Positions 9,517 through 20,011 are shown, numbered from the stretch's first letter. The stretch: 64,000 nt of DNA from Ferruginibacter sp. (GCA_025350645.1 JANXXM010000145.1:1-64000), one strand, 5' to 3'. The notes: generated by a model from the sequence alone, not told the origin. Program-made: numbers and translations.

Positions 9517-11526
9517 ATGAATTTTTTAAGTAAAAATATGCAGCAAGACGAACTTATTTCTTTGTATAAAGCTATACTGCTACCTCGTATGATAGAAGAA
9601 AAAATGCTGGTGCTTTTACGGCAGGGAAAAATATCTAAATGGTTTAGTGGTATAGGCCAGGAAGCAATATCTGTAGGTGCTACAGCAGCCATGCAGCAAG
9701 ACGAATGGATAATGCCACTGCATAGAAACCTGGGCGTCTTTACCGGAAGAAACATGCCACTAAGTAAATTATTTATGCAATGGCAGGGTAATAAGGAGGG
9801 CTACAGTAAAGGGCGTGAGCGCAGTTTTCATTTTGGCAGCAAAGAGCATTTTGTATGCGGTATGATATCTCACCTTGGACCGCAACTAGCTATTGCAGAT
9901 GGTGTGGCACTGGCTTATAAATTAAAAAACCAGGCAAAATGTTCTCTTGCTTTTAGTGGTGATGGTGGTACCAGCGAAGGCGATTTTCATGAGGCATTAA
10001 ACACTGCCGCTGTATGGGACCTGCCAGTAATTTTTATAGTAGAAAATAACGGTTATGGATTGAGCACACCTGTGAATGAGCAGTACCGCTGCGAAAACCT
10101 TGTGGATAAAGCAAAGGGTTATGGCATGGAAGGCATAAAGATAGACGGCAATAATATTTTGGAAGTTTACGATACCATTAAAGGCGTGCGGGAGTATTGT
10201 ATAAAAAACCAAAAACCTTATCTCGTAGAATGCATAACGTTTCGTATGCGTGGGCATGAAGAAGCCAGCGGCGTAAAGTATGTACCTACAGCTTTGTTTG
10301 AAGAGTGGGAGAAAAAAGACCCGGTGAAAAAATATGAAGAATGGCTGGTGAATGAAAACATCATCAGCGCAGCAGATATAGTAAAACTAAAAGCAGAAAC
10401 AAAAACATACATAGAAGCGGAATTAAATGAAGCATACAAAGCCAATAAAATAGTGCCGGATAGTGAGGAGGAGCTGGCAGATGTGTATGCAATGAGGAGT
10501 ATAGACATCGGACAACGGACGATGGACAGTGGGCGGAGTGCGACTGAGGACAGACAACTTACGACAGAGAAAAAATTTATCAATGCTATAAGTGATGGTT
10601 TAAGACAATCTATGCAAACCCACCCTAATCTTATTTTAATGGGGCAGGATATTGCAGAATACGGCGGTGCATTTAAAGTAACAGAAGGTTTTGCAGCGGA
10701 GTTCGGCAAAGCAAGAGTACGAAATACACCCTTATGCGAAAGTGCTATCGTTGGTACAGCGCTGGGCTTAAGTTTAGAAGGATACAAGACCGTAATGGAA
10801 ATGCAGTTTGCAGATTTTGCAACCGTTGGCTTTAACCAGATTATAAATAACCTTGCGAAAATACATTACCGCTGGGGCCAAAATGCAGATGTGGTTATAC
10901 GCATGCCCACAGGCGGAGGCGTAGGCGCAGGGCCTTTTCACAGCCAAAGTAATGAAGCATGGTTTGCACGTACACCCGGTTTAAAAGTAGTGTACCCCAG
11001 CACCCCAGAAGATGCAAAAGGATTAATGATTGCGGCCATTAATGACCCCAACCCGGTTATGTTTTTTGAACATAAGGCTTTGTACAGAAGTATAAATGGT
11101 GCAGTGCCGGATGCCTGTTATGAAATAGAAATTGGCAAAGCAAAGTTGGTACAGCAAGGCAACGATATTACCGTAATTACTTATGGTGTAGGTGTACATT
11201 GGGCGTTGGAATATGCAGGAAAGAACTTAAATATTAGTATGGAAATTTTGGACTTGCGCACACTATTACCATTAGATTATGATGGTATAAAAAGGACTGC
11301 AGAAAAAACCGGCAAGGTATTAATACTTCACGAAGACTCGCTCACAGGCGGCGTTGGCGGCGAAATAGCTGCATGGATAAATGAGCATTGTTTTGATAAG
11401 CTGGATGCACCTGTAATGCGCTGTGCAAGCATGGATACCCCAATACCTTTTAACCTGGAACTGGAAAAAAATTTTATGGCTTATAGTAAATTGGGAGAGA
11501 TGGTTCAGAGGCTTATAAATTATTAA
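9517..11526 (+). CDS. Fused 2-oxoacid dehydrogenase E1 alpha-beta (branched-chain/pyruvate type)
   Basis: TPP motif SGDGGTSEGDFHEALNTAAVWDLPVIFIVENN (alpha) and GQDIAEYGGAFKVTEGFAAEFG...RMPTGGGVGAGPFHSQS (beta) in one ORF. Confidence 0.9.
   Translation: MNFLSKNMQQDELISLYKAILLPRMIEEKMLVLLRQGKISKWFSGIGQEAISVGATAAMQQDEWIMPLHRNLGVFTGRNMPLSKLFMQWQGNKEGYSKGRERSFHFGSKEHFVCGMISHLGPQLAIADGVALAYKLKNQAKCSLAFSGDGGTSEGDFHEALNTAAVWDLPVIFIVENNGYGLSTPVNEQYRCENLVDKAKGYGMEGIKIDGNNILEVYDTIKGVREYCIKNQKPYLVECITFRMRGHEEASGVKYVPTALFEEWEKKDPVKKYEEWLVNENIISAADIVKLKAETKTYIEAELNEAYKANKIVPDSEEELADVYAMRSIDIGQRTMDSGRSATEDRQLTTEKKFINAISDGLRQSMQTHPNLILMGQDIAEYGGAFKVTEGFAAEFGKARVRNTPLCESAIVGTALGLSLEGYKTVMEMQFADFATVGFNQIINNLAKIHYRWGQNADVVIRMPTGGGVGAGPFHSQSNEAWFARTPGLKVVYPSTPEDAKGLMIAAINDPNPVMFFEHKALYRSINGAVPDACYEIEIGKAKLVQQGNDITVITYGVGVHWALEYAGKNLNISMEILDLRTLLPLDYDGIKRTAEKTGKVLILHEDSLTGGVGGEIAAWINEHCFDKLDAPVMRCASMDTPIPFNLELEKNFMAYSKLGEMVQRLINY
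10504..10569 (+). repeat. 7-bp-periodic degenerate repeat inside the E1 alpha-beta linker
   Basis: GACATCG GACAACG GACGATG GACAGTG ... GACTGAG GACAGAC AACTTAC GACAGAG. Confidence 0.6.
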
Positions 11527-11571
11527 TCTTTGCAAAAGATTTAAAAAAATTTTCCTTTCACTTACCAATAA

Positions 11572-12324
11572 TTATTCTTCCTTCTTTGCCTCTCCAATGC
11601 CCGATACCCTGCGGTACTGGTATAAAGCATTTAAAATATACTGGTTAAAAATAAGCTCACTGCTGGTACTTGCAAATGCATAACTCGGGCGGTACCAAAT
11701 CATAAAACTATCCAGCGCTGGGCTTTTTAATTGTGTAATGCGCTGCACTACTTTTTTACTAAACCGGTAATTTATATATTTTTCCTGCTCCTGTTCTTCC
11801 AGGTAAAGCTGAAAAGATTTTAACCGCTTGTTTCTTTTAAAACGAAATATATTTATAAACTCGTCAAAGTCCAACCCCACCCCGCCGCCTGGCGTTATAG
11901 ATGATTCTATTCCAGGCTTTTTATACCCGAAGATATCTTTATGATCTTCCCGGTTTTGCAAAGAATCTTGCCGGTAACTTTTGCTATACACCACCACTTC
12001 CTGCAATGCTTTAAATTTTCCTTTTACGGGTATATGCAGCGATATATCAAATTTTTCTGGATTGGAAATAGCTGCTACCGCAAATTTTTGAGTAGGCTTG
12101 TTATTGTAAATAAAAAACAGCGAATCATTTATACTTGTTTTAATACTGTATCGCCCCATAGAATCTGTGGAAGTTATTTGCCCGCCAGTGCTTATAACCC
12201 TTGCAGCTTCTACGTAATTTATTTTACTATTATCCAGCACTGTACCACTCACCACAACCTGTGCAGTTATAGCAGTACTCAAAAAATAAAAAATAAGAAA
12301 TGTAAAAATCTTCTGCAAGCGCAA
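11572..12324 (-). CDS. Carboxypeptidase-like regulatory-domain protein
   Basis: Signal peptide then VVVSGTVLDNSKINYVEAARVISTGGQITSTDSMGRYSI. Confidence 0.65.
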   Translation of the reverse strand: MRLQKIFTFLIFYFLSTAITAQVVVSGTVLDNSKINYVEAARVISTGGQITSTDSMGRYSIKTSINDSLFFIYNNKPTQKFAVAAISNPEKFDISLHIPVKGKFKALQEVVVYSKSYRQDSLQNREDHKDIFGYKKPGIESSITPGGGVGLDFDEFINIFRFKRNKRLKSFQLYLEEQEQEKYINYRFSKKVVQRITQLKSPALDSFMIWYRPSYAFASTSSELIFNQYILNALYQYRRVSGIGEAKKEE

Positions 12325-12511
12325 TTATAATTTTAAAACGAAAATTACGGTGTAAAAAATAATTAGCATCTATTTTAAAACTTTTTAACGGAGATTTTGC
12401 GAACACTCCTTAAAACAATTATTTTAATTTCCCAATAATATTTAAAAAAATATATGATCCGAAAAATAATTTGCTCTGGGGGGAAAACACCTTAGCATTA
12501 TTGTGGCAAAA

Positions 12512-12540
12512 AAATACCTCTGCATTTTGCAGAGGTATTT
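12512..12540. terminator. Intrinsic terminator downstream of ompH
   Basis: AAATACCTCTGCA-TTT-TGCAGAGGTATTT, perfect 13-bp arms, T-run on minus strand. Confidence 0.85.
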
Positions 12541-12557
12541 ACCATAATATTATTTGT

Positions 12558-13109
12558 TTAAGGCTTTTTTGTTGCAGGCTTTGGTGCTGCTGGTTTTGGT
12601 ATTGCTGCTGGCGAATCTTTAATACCTAATTTAGCTTTAACAAGGTTAATTAAGTTATCTGCTGCGGGCATTACGTATAAGGAACCTTCTTCTAAAACGT
12701 AAGAATAATTATTTTCTTTTGCGACCGCTTTTATTGCTTCCTGTGCTTTTTTTCTAATGGGAACAATAAGGTCATTTTGCTTTTGCTGCAGTTGCTCCTG
12801 TGCATCTTGTTGTTGAAACGCCTGTGCTTTTTGATACGATTCAAAAATTTCTCTGCGCTTAATTTCTTTCATACTGGGAGATAATTTAGAAGAATCTGCA
12901 TTAAACAAACTGTCTTTAATACCTACTTCTCTCATCATATCCTGTGCCTGCTGTTGTAAACTTTGTTGAAAGTCTTGCAGTTGTGTTTGTGCTCTTGCAG
13001 CTTCTGGCATAGACCCTAATACCTGCTCGAAATTAATATAGCCAATTTTTTGTGCTGATGCACTTACAAAACCTGCCGCCATTACAACTACGAATAATAA
13101 TTTTTTCAT
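12558..13109 (-). CDS. OmpH/Skp family chaperone
   Basis: MKKLLFVVVMAAGFVSASAQKIGYINFEQVLGSMPEAARAQTQL..., Gln-rich coiled coil. Confidence 0.85.
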   Translation of the reverse strand: MKKLLFVVVMAAGFVSASAQKIGYINFEQVLGSMPEAARAQTQLQDFQQSLQQQAQDMMREVGIKDSLFNADSSKLSPSMKEIKRREIFESYQKAQAFQQQDAQEQLQQKQNDLIVPIRKKAQEAIKAVAKENNYSYVLEEGSLYVMPAADNLINLVKAKLGIKDSPAAIPKPAAPKPATKKP

Positions 13110-13199
13110 TTTAATTTTAATTGGTTTCTGTTTTTGATTTTTATATTTAATAGTAAACTTATTTTAACATTATGCTGCATGCCAAACTGCATAATTATT

Positions 13200-13712
13200 T
13201 TATTTAACGCCCAGGTTTCTCAGCACATCATCACTTTTATCAAGTTTTGGGTCGGCAAAGATAACGGTAATTCCTTCGCTTTTATCCAGTATAAAATCAT
13301 AAAGCTTTTCTACTGCCAGTTTTTGTACTGCGTTGTAAACCCTGTCCTGTATTGGTTTTATAAGCTCCTGCCTTTTTTTAAAAAGATCGCCTTCAAAACC
13401 AAAACGCTTTTTTTGCAGGTCTCTTAATTCTTTTTCTTTATTATACAATTCATCTTCCCTTTTTTTCTTTAATACATCTGTAAGCATTACCTGCTCTGCA
13501 TCATAGTCTTTAAACATTTTATCCAGTGCAGTCTGCCGCTGATCCAGATCTTTTTGCCACACTTCGCTAAAGCCATCCAGCTTTTTTTGTGCTTCTTTAT
13601 AGTCGGGTATTTTTTCCAGAATATATTTAGAATCTATAATAGCATACCGCTGTGCATTACCGGCAAATGCTGCAAATAAAAATAAAAAAGCTAATAATAA
13701 TATTTTTTTCAT
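13200..13712 (-). CDS. OmpH/Skp family chaperone (paralog)
   Basis: RYAIIDSKYILEKIPDYKEAQKKLDGFSEVWQKDLD..., next to bamA. Confidence 0.85.
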   Translation of the reverse strand: MKKILLLAFLFLFAAFAGNAQRYAIIDSKYILEKIPDYKEAQKKLDGFSEVWQKDLDQRQTALDKMFKDYDAEQVMLTDVLKKKREDELYNKEKELRDLQKKRFGFEGDLFKKRQELIKPIQDRVYNAVQKLAVEKLYDFILDKSEGITVIFADPKLDKSDDVLRNLGVK

Positions 13713-13798
13713 AAAGTGCTTTTATACAAATTTTAAATTATCTCAAAAATAAGAATATTCTATTTTAGCTTTTATTATATACTGCCGTTTGTAAAATA

Positions 13799-16528
13799 TT
13801 ATTCTGCTTCCCGGCCCAGCATAAAGGTAAATTTAGCTGCACCTTTTAATCCTGTTGTCTGGTTGTATCTGTCAAACCCTACCCCATAATCAAACCCAAG
13901 CAAACCAAACATTGGCAGGAAGAAACGCATACCTACACCTGCACTCCGCCTCAGTTTAAAGGGATTGTAATCTTTAAATTTATACCAGCCATTTGCTGCT
14001 TCAAAAAATGCGAGCCCGTAAATAGTACTGCTTGCTGCTGTGCTAAAAGGGTAACGCAGCTCCACTGTATATTTATTAAAAATAGTAAAATACTGTTGTG
14101 GTGTTCCCCCATCAGGATTTATTTTAGGATCACTGCTGCTATAAACCGGGTAGCCTCTGTGTGCAATGATATCATACCCTAGCAAAGCTGTAGTATTGCT
14201 TAAACCTGCATCTCCCAATTGAAAGCGCTCAAAAGGCGATACTTCCAGTTTTGGATTATACTTGCCAATAAAACCATATTTAGCGGCTACTTTTAAAATA
14301 AATTGTTTATTCTTTTCCGCACCTCTTGCCCTGCCTATGCCCATATACCATTCGCTGCTAAAACGATATTTTTGAAACTCCGGTAATTTATATTGATTTT
14401 CTGCACCATCCTGTATACCCAATAATGAATAAGGTAACGTAAACTGCCCGCTAAGCATAACATTACTGCCGCTTGTAGGAAATATAGGGTTAGATATTGA
14501 ATTGCGCAACAACGTAATTTTTAAACTAATGTTGGTAGAAGTACCGTTACTAAGCCCTGCAAAAATATTAGGATAATTGCGCAATTTATATTGCTGCACA
14601 TTCACAGAATAAATAAGGTTAAAAAAGTCATCTGGCCATTTTAATTGTTTGCCCAGCGATACACCAAAGCCCACTGTTTTTACATAAGAAGTATCTCCTG
14701 CTGCTTTGCTGGGTAAGCCTGTAAAAGGATCGTAAGCATTTGCATATTTTGTATTAAAATAACTTACAGAAAAAGAATTTCTTTTTTTACCCCCAAGCCA
14801 TGGCTCGGTAAAAGAAAAATTATAAGAACGGTATGCACGCCCGTTTGACTGGAACCTTGCACTAAATTTTTGACCATCGCCGGAAGGTAGCGGATCCCAG
14901 GTGGATGCTTTGCCAATATTTTTTATAGAGAAATTATTAAAGGTTATGCCCAACGTGCCGGTAAGTCCTATGCCGCCGCCAAAGCCTGCGGATAGTTCCA
15001 GCTGATCTGCAGATTTTTCTTCTACCTGCCAGTTTATATCTACTGTACCATCTGCGTTATTGGGCACCACCTGCGGATTTATTTTTTCAGCATTCAAAAA
15101 ACCTAATTGCGATAATTCTCTTTGCGTACGAATGATATCCTGCCTGCTAAACTTTTCGCCTGGTGTAGTTCTCAATTCCCTCAATATTACATAGTCCTTT
15201 GTTTTTTCATTTCCAGAAACGGTTATCTTTCCATAAGTAGCCTGCGGACCTTCTCTGAGGCGTAATTCAAAATCTATGGTGTCGTTGTATACCGCTGTTT
15301 CTATAGGGTCAATATTAAAAAAAAGATAGCCATCATCCTGGTATAAACTTCCTATATCTCCACCCTCAGCAGATAATTGCTTACCCAGTTTTTTATTAAG
15401 GGTTTCTACATTATAAACATCTCCTTTTTTTATACCTAATATAAGGTTCAGGGTAGAATCTGCATATTTGGTATTACCCTTCCAGGTAAGATTACCAAAA
15501 TAATATTTGTGGCCTTCGGTAACTTTTATATGAAGATCAAGATTTCCTTTTTTGTTATAAATGGCTGTATCTGCCAGTATAGATGCATCTCTAAAGCCCT
15601 GAGAGTTGTAATAATCCAGCACTTTACCTTTATCTTCGGCATACTTTTTTTCACTAAATTTTGCTCCTGCAAAAAGTTTAAACCTAAAGTAGGGGTCAAG
15701 ATATTCTTTTGTTTTGGAAGGAGACAGGTAACCAACTTCTTTAAGATAATCATTAAATGTTTTGGCTATTTTTGTATCCCCATACGGGTTTATTACCTTC
15801 TCTGGAAACAATGTAAACCTCGTCATTTCTTTTGTGCCTTTCATTTGCTTTTTAAGCTTGCTGTCGGCCACTTCTATATTATCAGTAAAATTGATGGAAT
15901 TTATTTTTACCTTTTTTCCTTTATCAATATAAAATATAAGATTAACAGCGTTGGATACACCTACAGCCTGTGTTTCCTCCATTTTTATATCTACGTTTCG
16001 GTATCCCTTTTCATAATAAAATTTGCGGATAACTTCTACCGCACTCAGTTTCATGTCTTCCGTAAGCACCCTGTCTTTTGCAAGGCCGCTTTTTGGACCA
16101 AGATCATCTCTTTCGCCTTTTTTTACGCCTACAAAACTAAAATCTAACAGCCGTGGGCGTTCTGTAACGGCTATTTCTATGTAAATATTATTACCTTCTA
16201 ATTTTGTAATATTTATTTCTGTATTGGAAACAAGATTTTGTTTCCACAATTTGGAAATGGCTTTACTAAATGCATCTGTACCGGGTATCATTACTTCATC
16301 CCCAATGGCCAGACCGGATATTGATATGATAAGATTTTGATCGTAAGACCTTGTGCCCACAACCGTAATACCGGCAATAGTATATTTTTTGGGAACTTTA
16401 CCTTTGTACATATCCGTTAGCACAGGGTAAACAGACAAAGAGGTATCTGAGATAACTTGTGCAAACGCACCAGTAGTTATAAGCGTTAAAAAAGCAATAA
16501 ATAAAATGTTTTGGTAAATCCTGTGCAT
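13799..16528 (-). CDS. bamA: Outer-membrane assembly factor BamA
   Basis: Multiple POTRA-like segments and C-terminal barrel (GVGMRFFLPMFGLLGFDYGVGFD...); start at MHRIYQNILF preferred. Confidence 0.92.
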   Translation of the reverse strand: MHRIYQNILFIAFLTLITTGAFAQVISDTSLSVYPVLTDMYKGKVPKKYTIAGITVVGTRSYDQNLIISISGLAIGDEVMIPGTDAFSKAISKLWKQNLVSNTEINITKLEGNNIYIEIAVTERPRLLDFSFVGVKKGERDDLGPKSGLAKDRVLTEDMKLSAVEVIRKFYYEKGYRNVDIKMEETQAVGVSNAVNLIFYIDKGKKVKINSINFTDNIEVADSKLKKQMKGTKEMTRFTLFPEKVINPYGDTKIAKTFNDYLKEVGYLSPSKTKEYLDPYFRFKLFAGAKFSEKKYAEDKGKVLDYYNSQGFRDASILADTAIYNKKGNLDLHIKVTEGHKYYFGNLTWKGNTKYADSTLNLILGIKKGDVYNVETLNKKLGKQLSAEGGDIGSLYQDDGYLFFNIDPIETAVYNDTIDFELRLREGPQATYGKITVSGNEKTKDYVILRELRTTPGEKFSRQDIIRTQRELSQLGFLNAEKINPQVVPNNADGTVDINWQVEEKSADQLELSAGFGGGIGLTGTLGITFNNFSIKNIGKASTWDPLPSGDGQKFSARFQSNGRAYRSYNFSFTEPWLGGKKRNSFSVSYFNTKYANAYDPFTGLPSKAAGDTSYVKTVGFGVSLGKQLKWPDDFFNLIYSVNVQQYKLRNYPNIFAGLSNGTSTNISLKITLLRNSISNPIFPTSGSNVMLSGQFTLPYSLLGIQDGAENQYKLPEFQKYRFSSEWYMGIGRARGAEKNKQFILKVAAKYGFIGKYNPKLEVSPFERFQLGDAGLSNTTALLGYDIIAHRGYPVYSSSDPKINPDGGTPQQYFTIFNKYTVELRYPFSTAASSTIYGLAFFEAANGWYKFKDYNPFKLRRSAGVGMRFFLPMFGLLGFDYGVGFDRYNQTTGLKGAAKFTFMLGREAE

Positions 16529-16708
16529 CAATGGTTTTTTTCGTGGGGGCAAATTAAGCCCAATAATGAAAACTATTTGTTAAACGTACAATAATAAAAG
16601 ATCAAGCTACAATATCATCTTGTAATTGCTAATATAATGGCTTATGTTTTATAAATTTTGTGGAAAATTATTTTAAATTTTATAACCGTTTTTTAAACAA
16701 TTGACATT

Positions 16709-17458
16709 TTATACAATGGGTTTTACCTGCTCGCCTGTTTTGCCAAATCTCCTTTCTCTACCCTGGTAATTTATGATGGCTTTGTATAAATCTTCTGTTC
16801 TAAAATCAGGCCAGCGTGTATCTGTAAAATATAATTCTGCATAAGCTAATTGATATAATAAAAAATTACTGAGCCTGTACTCACCGCTGGTACGCACCAG
16901 CAATTCCGGATCGGGAAAGTTTTTTGTGCTTAGGTAATTTTTGAGGGTATGCTCGTCTATATTTTGCGGCAGTAGTTTCCCCGTTTGCACATCCTGCGCA
17001 ATATTTTTTACTGCATCTTCCATTTCCCACCGGCTGCTATAACTCAATGCCATTATAAGATTAAGGCCAGTATTAGCTTTTGTTTCATGCAATGCTTCTT
17101 TAAGCTGGTGCAATGCATTTGCCGGCAGCATATTGGTATGCCCAATAACATGCAGCCTTATATTATTTTTATTTAGTGTGGGCACCTCCTTTTTAATGGT
17201 ATCTACCAAAAGCTCCATAAGACCATTTACTTCGTATTGCGGTCTGTCCCAGTTTTCTGTACTAAAGGTATAGAGTGTAAGATTTTTAAGCCCTAGTTCG
17301 GCAGCACCCTCTACCACATCTCTTACGCTGTCCACACCATGAAGATGCCCATACAGTCTGTCTTTGCCCTGCTCTTGTGCCCAGCGCCCATTGCCATCCA
17401 TAATAACGGCTATATGCGAGGGCAAATTTGTAAGATCAATATTTTCTTTTAAGCTCAT
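16709..17458 (-). CDS. uppS: Di-trans,poly-cis-undecaprenyl-diphosphate synthase
   Basis: HIAVIMDGNGRWAQEQGKDRLYGHLHGVDSVRDVV; PDPELLVRTSGEYRLSNFLLYQLAYAELYFTDTRWPDF. Start at 17458. Confidence 0.95.
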   Translation of the reverse strand: MSLKENIDLTNLPSHIAVIMDGNGRWAQEQGKDRLYGHLHGVDSVRDVVEGAAELGLKNLTLYTFSTENWDRPQYEVNGLMELLVDTIKKEVPTLNKNNIRLHVIGHTNMLPANALHQLKEALHETKANTGLNLIMALSYSSRWEMEDAVKNIAQDVQTGKLLPQNIDEHTLKNYLSTKNFPDPELLVRTSGEYRLSNFLLYQLAYAELYFTDTRWPDFRTEDLYKAIINYQGRERRFGKTGEQVKPIV

Positions 17459-17559
17459 GTAACTAAGTAAATAAAATGCAGAACTGGGCAAAACCACAAA
17501 AAACCTTGCAACCCTTTGCAGGGGCGCAAAAGTAGGAAAATTTAAACTATAAAAAAGCA

Positions 17560-17587
17560 AAAGCGGCAGTTTGTACTGCCGCTCTTT
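17560..17587. terminator. Intrinsic terminator between porG-like gene and uppS
   Basis: AAAGCGGCAG-TTTGTA-CTGCCGCTCTTT. Confidence 0.75.
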
Positions 17588-17626
17588 AAAATATTATCTT
17601 GTATCTTAATACTTATTTCTCTTCCC

Positions 17627-18481
17627 TTAATTAGCCGTAGGGCAATGATAAGAACTTAGGTTGAAGGAAATGCCCACTTCCGCAATAATGTATTGATCTT
17701 TTTGCTTGCTAAAACCACGCTGTCTTCCTTCTATACCTAATACTGTTTTACTGTCTATTTCATAACTGCGGTCCTGTAATAAAAATGCTGGTGATAATGC
17801 TCCATTAGGCCCAGCCGGAAACTTATCTGCACCTGCATAAGTAGTACTCACATCATCCAGATAATCCGTACTTGTAAAACGGTGTGCCACTTCGAAAGAA
17901 ATATTTGTTTTGGGTGTTAAGTTATATTTTATACCTACGCCAAATGGAATACACAATGCCATTGTACCATATTCTTTTCTGCCTTTATACCCGGATGTCT
18001 GCCCTTCTGTACCCAAAGTGCGCAGGTAATATTTATCGCCATTATAATAAGCGTAGGGATCATAATTAAAAAGGCCTACACCAAGCGTTATATAGGGTGT
18101 AAAATTGTGAGTGGGATCCATTGGTATGAATTTAAAGAAATTAAAATCTCCCTGCAATGCCACTTCATAAATATTTGTATTGAAACTAAGATTTCTTAAA
18201 CGCTGAAATTCATTTTTGCTGTAAGTATCGCTATAGCCCAATTGTGCAAAATGCCCGGAAAGACGAAGCCCGATATAGTTGCCAAATTGCTTGCGGAAAA
18301 ATACACCAAGTGCAGGCTTTGGTCTATTAAATGCGGCCCTTGTATTGAGGTCTCCGAAATAATGAGCACCACCGAGTGTAAATCCAAATTCCCCTTCCTG
18401 CGAATATTCATATTCTACCTGGGCATGTGAAGCTAAAGTTAATAAGGTTGCTGCGATTAATGTAAAAAGTTTACGGTTCAC
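17627..18481 (-). CDS. DUF6089/PorG-like outer-membrane protein (T9SS-associated)
   Basis: EYSQEGEFGFTLGGAHYFGDLNTRAAFNRPKPALGVFFRKQFGNYIGLRLSG; conserved position next to uppS-bamA. Confidence 0.7.
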   Translation of the reverse strand: MNRKLFTLIAATLLTLASHAQVEYEYSQEGEFGFTLGGAHYFGDLNTRAAFNRPKPALGVFFRKQFGNYIGLRLSGHFAQLGYSDTYSKNEFQRLRNLSFNTNIYEVALQGDFNFFKFIPMDPTHNFTPYITLGVGLFNYDPYAYYNGDKYYLRTLGTEGQTSGYKGRKEYGTMALCIPFGVGIKYNLTPKTNISFEVAHRFTSTDYLDDVSTTYAGADKFPAGPNGALSPAFLLQDRSYEIDSKTVLGIEGRQRGFSKQKDQYIIAEVGISFNLSSYHCPTAN

Positions 18482-18621
18482 CTTTGTTGGTTTAAAAGTT
18501 ATTATTGGTTAATACTATTTGCGGTATTTAAAAACAATACATTGCAAAATAAAGCTTTGTTTATTATAAATGATACACCCTACTAATGAAAATAATTATG
18601 ATTACTTAAATTTTTTTAACA

Positions 18622-19113
18622 TTATGGGGTTGCTTTTTCTATCCTAAGCCCTGCGCTCATAATATTTTCCAGTGGGCTATCTCTCATAACCTGTGCAATG
18701 GAAAAATGATATTCACCTTTTTTAAAACCTGTTGCATTAGCAGATATTAGATTTCTTATTTCCCAAATATCATTCAGGCCATTCCCATCCCAGCCATTTA
18801 CATCGTTACCCAATAAAATATTTATTCTTTTATATTTTATTGTATCGCCGGGGGCTTCTATACCTACGTTAAGCCATATATTATTGTAACGGTATGCGTC
18901 TGTGTGTCGTAAAACCACATAAATGTTATAAGGCGATAATGTATCTGTTATAGTAAACGCTCCGTTTGCATTAAAATTGTATTGCCATTTCATAGCGGGG
19001 ATATTTGTATTTTTCTCAAATATATCCAGTTGCCTGCACGATGAAATAATAATAACAAGACTTATAAAATATAGTAAAAAGAACCGGCATGTTTTTTTAA
19101 AAAATAATATCAT
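18622..19113 (-). CDS. Gliding motility lipoprotein GldH-like
   Basis: Lipobox-like VIIISSCRQLDIFEKNTNIPAMKW...; VNGWDGNGLNDIWEIRNLI. Start at MILFFKK. Confidence 0.7.
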   Translation of the reverse strand: MILFFKKTCRFFLLYFISLVIIISSCRQLDIFEKNTNIPAMKWQYNFNANGAFTITDTLSPYNIYVVLRHTDAYRYNNIWLNVGIEAPGDTIKYKRINILLGNDVNGWDGNGLNDIWEIRNLISANATGFKKGEYHFSIAQVMRDSPLENIMSAGLRIEKATP

Positions 19114-19135
19114 TGCTGCAAATTTACCTTCTATT

Positions 19136-20011
19136 TTATAAAACATTTAGTATCTGCTCTTTCGCTTTTTCTAACTCATCTTTCATTTTCACCACACATT
19201 TTTGTATACCAGCATCATAAGCTTTACTACCGGTTGTATTTATTTCTCTTCCTATTTCCTGTAAAATAAAAGATAGTTTTTTCCCTTTACCCTCATCATT
19301 GCTATTTAATATTTCTGCAAAATATTCACAATGCTGCCGTAATCTAATTTGCTCCTCATGAATATCAATTTTTTCCATATAGTAAATAAGTTCCTGCTCC
19401 AACCTGTTTTTGTCTACATTTTCTATTCCTACATTTTTTTCCAAGAGGGAATTTATTTCTTCTTTTATTTTTACTTTTCTTGCAGGAGCTAATTCAATAA
19501 TATTTTCTTCTTCCTCTTTAATATTTGCGATGCGCTGCAATAAATCTTTTTCCAGAGATTTACCTTCTTCTATTCTGTGCTCGTTCAATTCTTTTATGGC
19601 AGCATGCAATACTTTTGTAAAATCTTCAAAATCTTTTTTGTCCAGCATATCAGTAGAAGGAATTACCACCTCTGGTAAACGTAGCAAAGAGCTAAGTACT
19701 GCGTTTGTATCAATATCCAAATCTGCAGCCAGCGTTTTTAGCTGTGTGTAATATGCTTTTATAAGATCTGTATTTATTGTTACCGGCCTGCTTGTACCAT
19801 GTTGTTTTATATTCACATAACAGTCTACAGAGCCTCTTATGAGATTATCCTGCAGCATATTTCTTATCTCAAATTCATAAGGTTTAAAAAGCGGTGGAAT
19901 TTTTAATTGCAGGTCAAACTGCTTTCCGTTCAATGCTTTTATTTCTACAAGAAAAGTTTTTTCTCCTGCTGTTTGTTCTGCTCTTCCAAAGCCCGTCATA
20001 GATCTTAACAT
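19136..20011 (-). CDS. YicC family protein (endoribonuclease-associated)
   Basis: MLRSMTGFGRAEQTAGEKTFLVEIKALNGKQFDLQLKIPP; REINTTGSKAYDAGIQKCVVKMKDELEKAKEQILN. Confidence 0.9.
   Translation of the reverse strand: MLRSMTGFGRAEQTAGEKTFLVEIKALNGKQFDLQLKIPPLFKPYEFEIRNMLQDNLIRGSVDCYVNIKQHGTSRPVTINTDLIKAYYTQLKTLAADLDIDTNAVLSSLLRLPEVVIPSTDMLDKKDFEDFTKVLHAAIKELNEHRIEEGKSLEKDLLQRIANIKEEEENIIELAPARKVKIKEEINSLLEKNVGIENVDKNRLEQELIYYMEKIDIHEEQIRLRQHCEYFAEILNSNDEGKGKKLSFILQEIGREINTTGSKAYDAGIQKCVVKMKDELEKAKEQILNVL

Noticed and set aside
11525-11541. AATCTTTGCAAAAGATT small hairpin after the E1 gene
   Set aside because: Only a 7-bp AT-rich stem with no clear T-run; too weak to call a terminator.
15509-16147. 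212-aa plus-strand ORF inside bamA
   Set aside because: Antisense to a well-supported BamA coding region; composition typical of a reverse-complement artefact.
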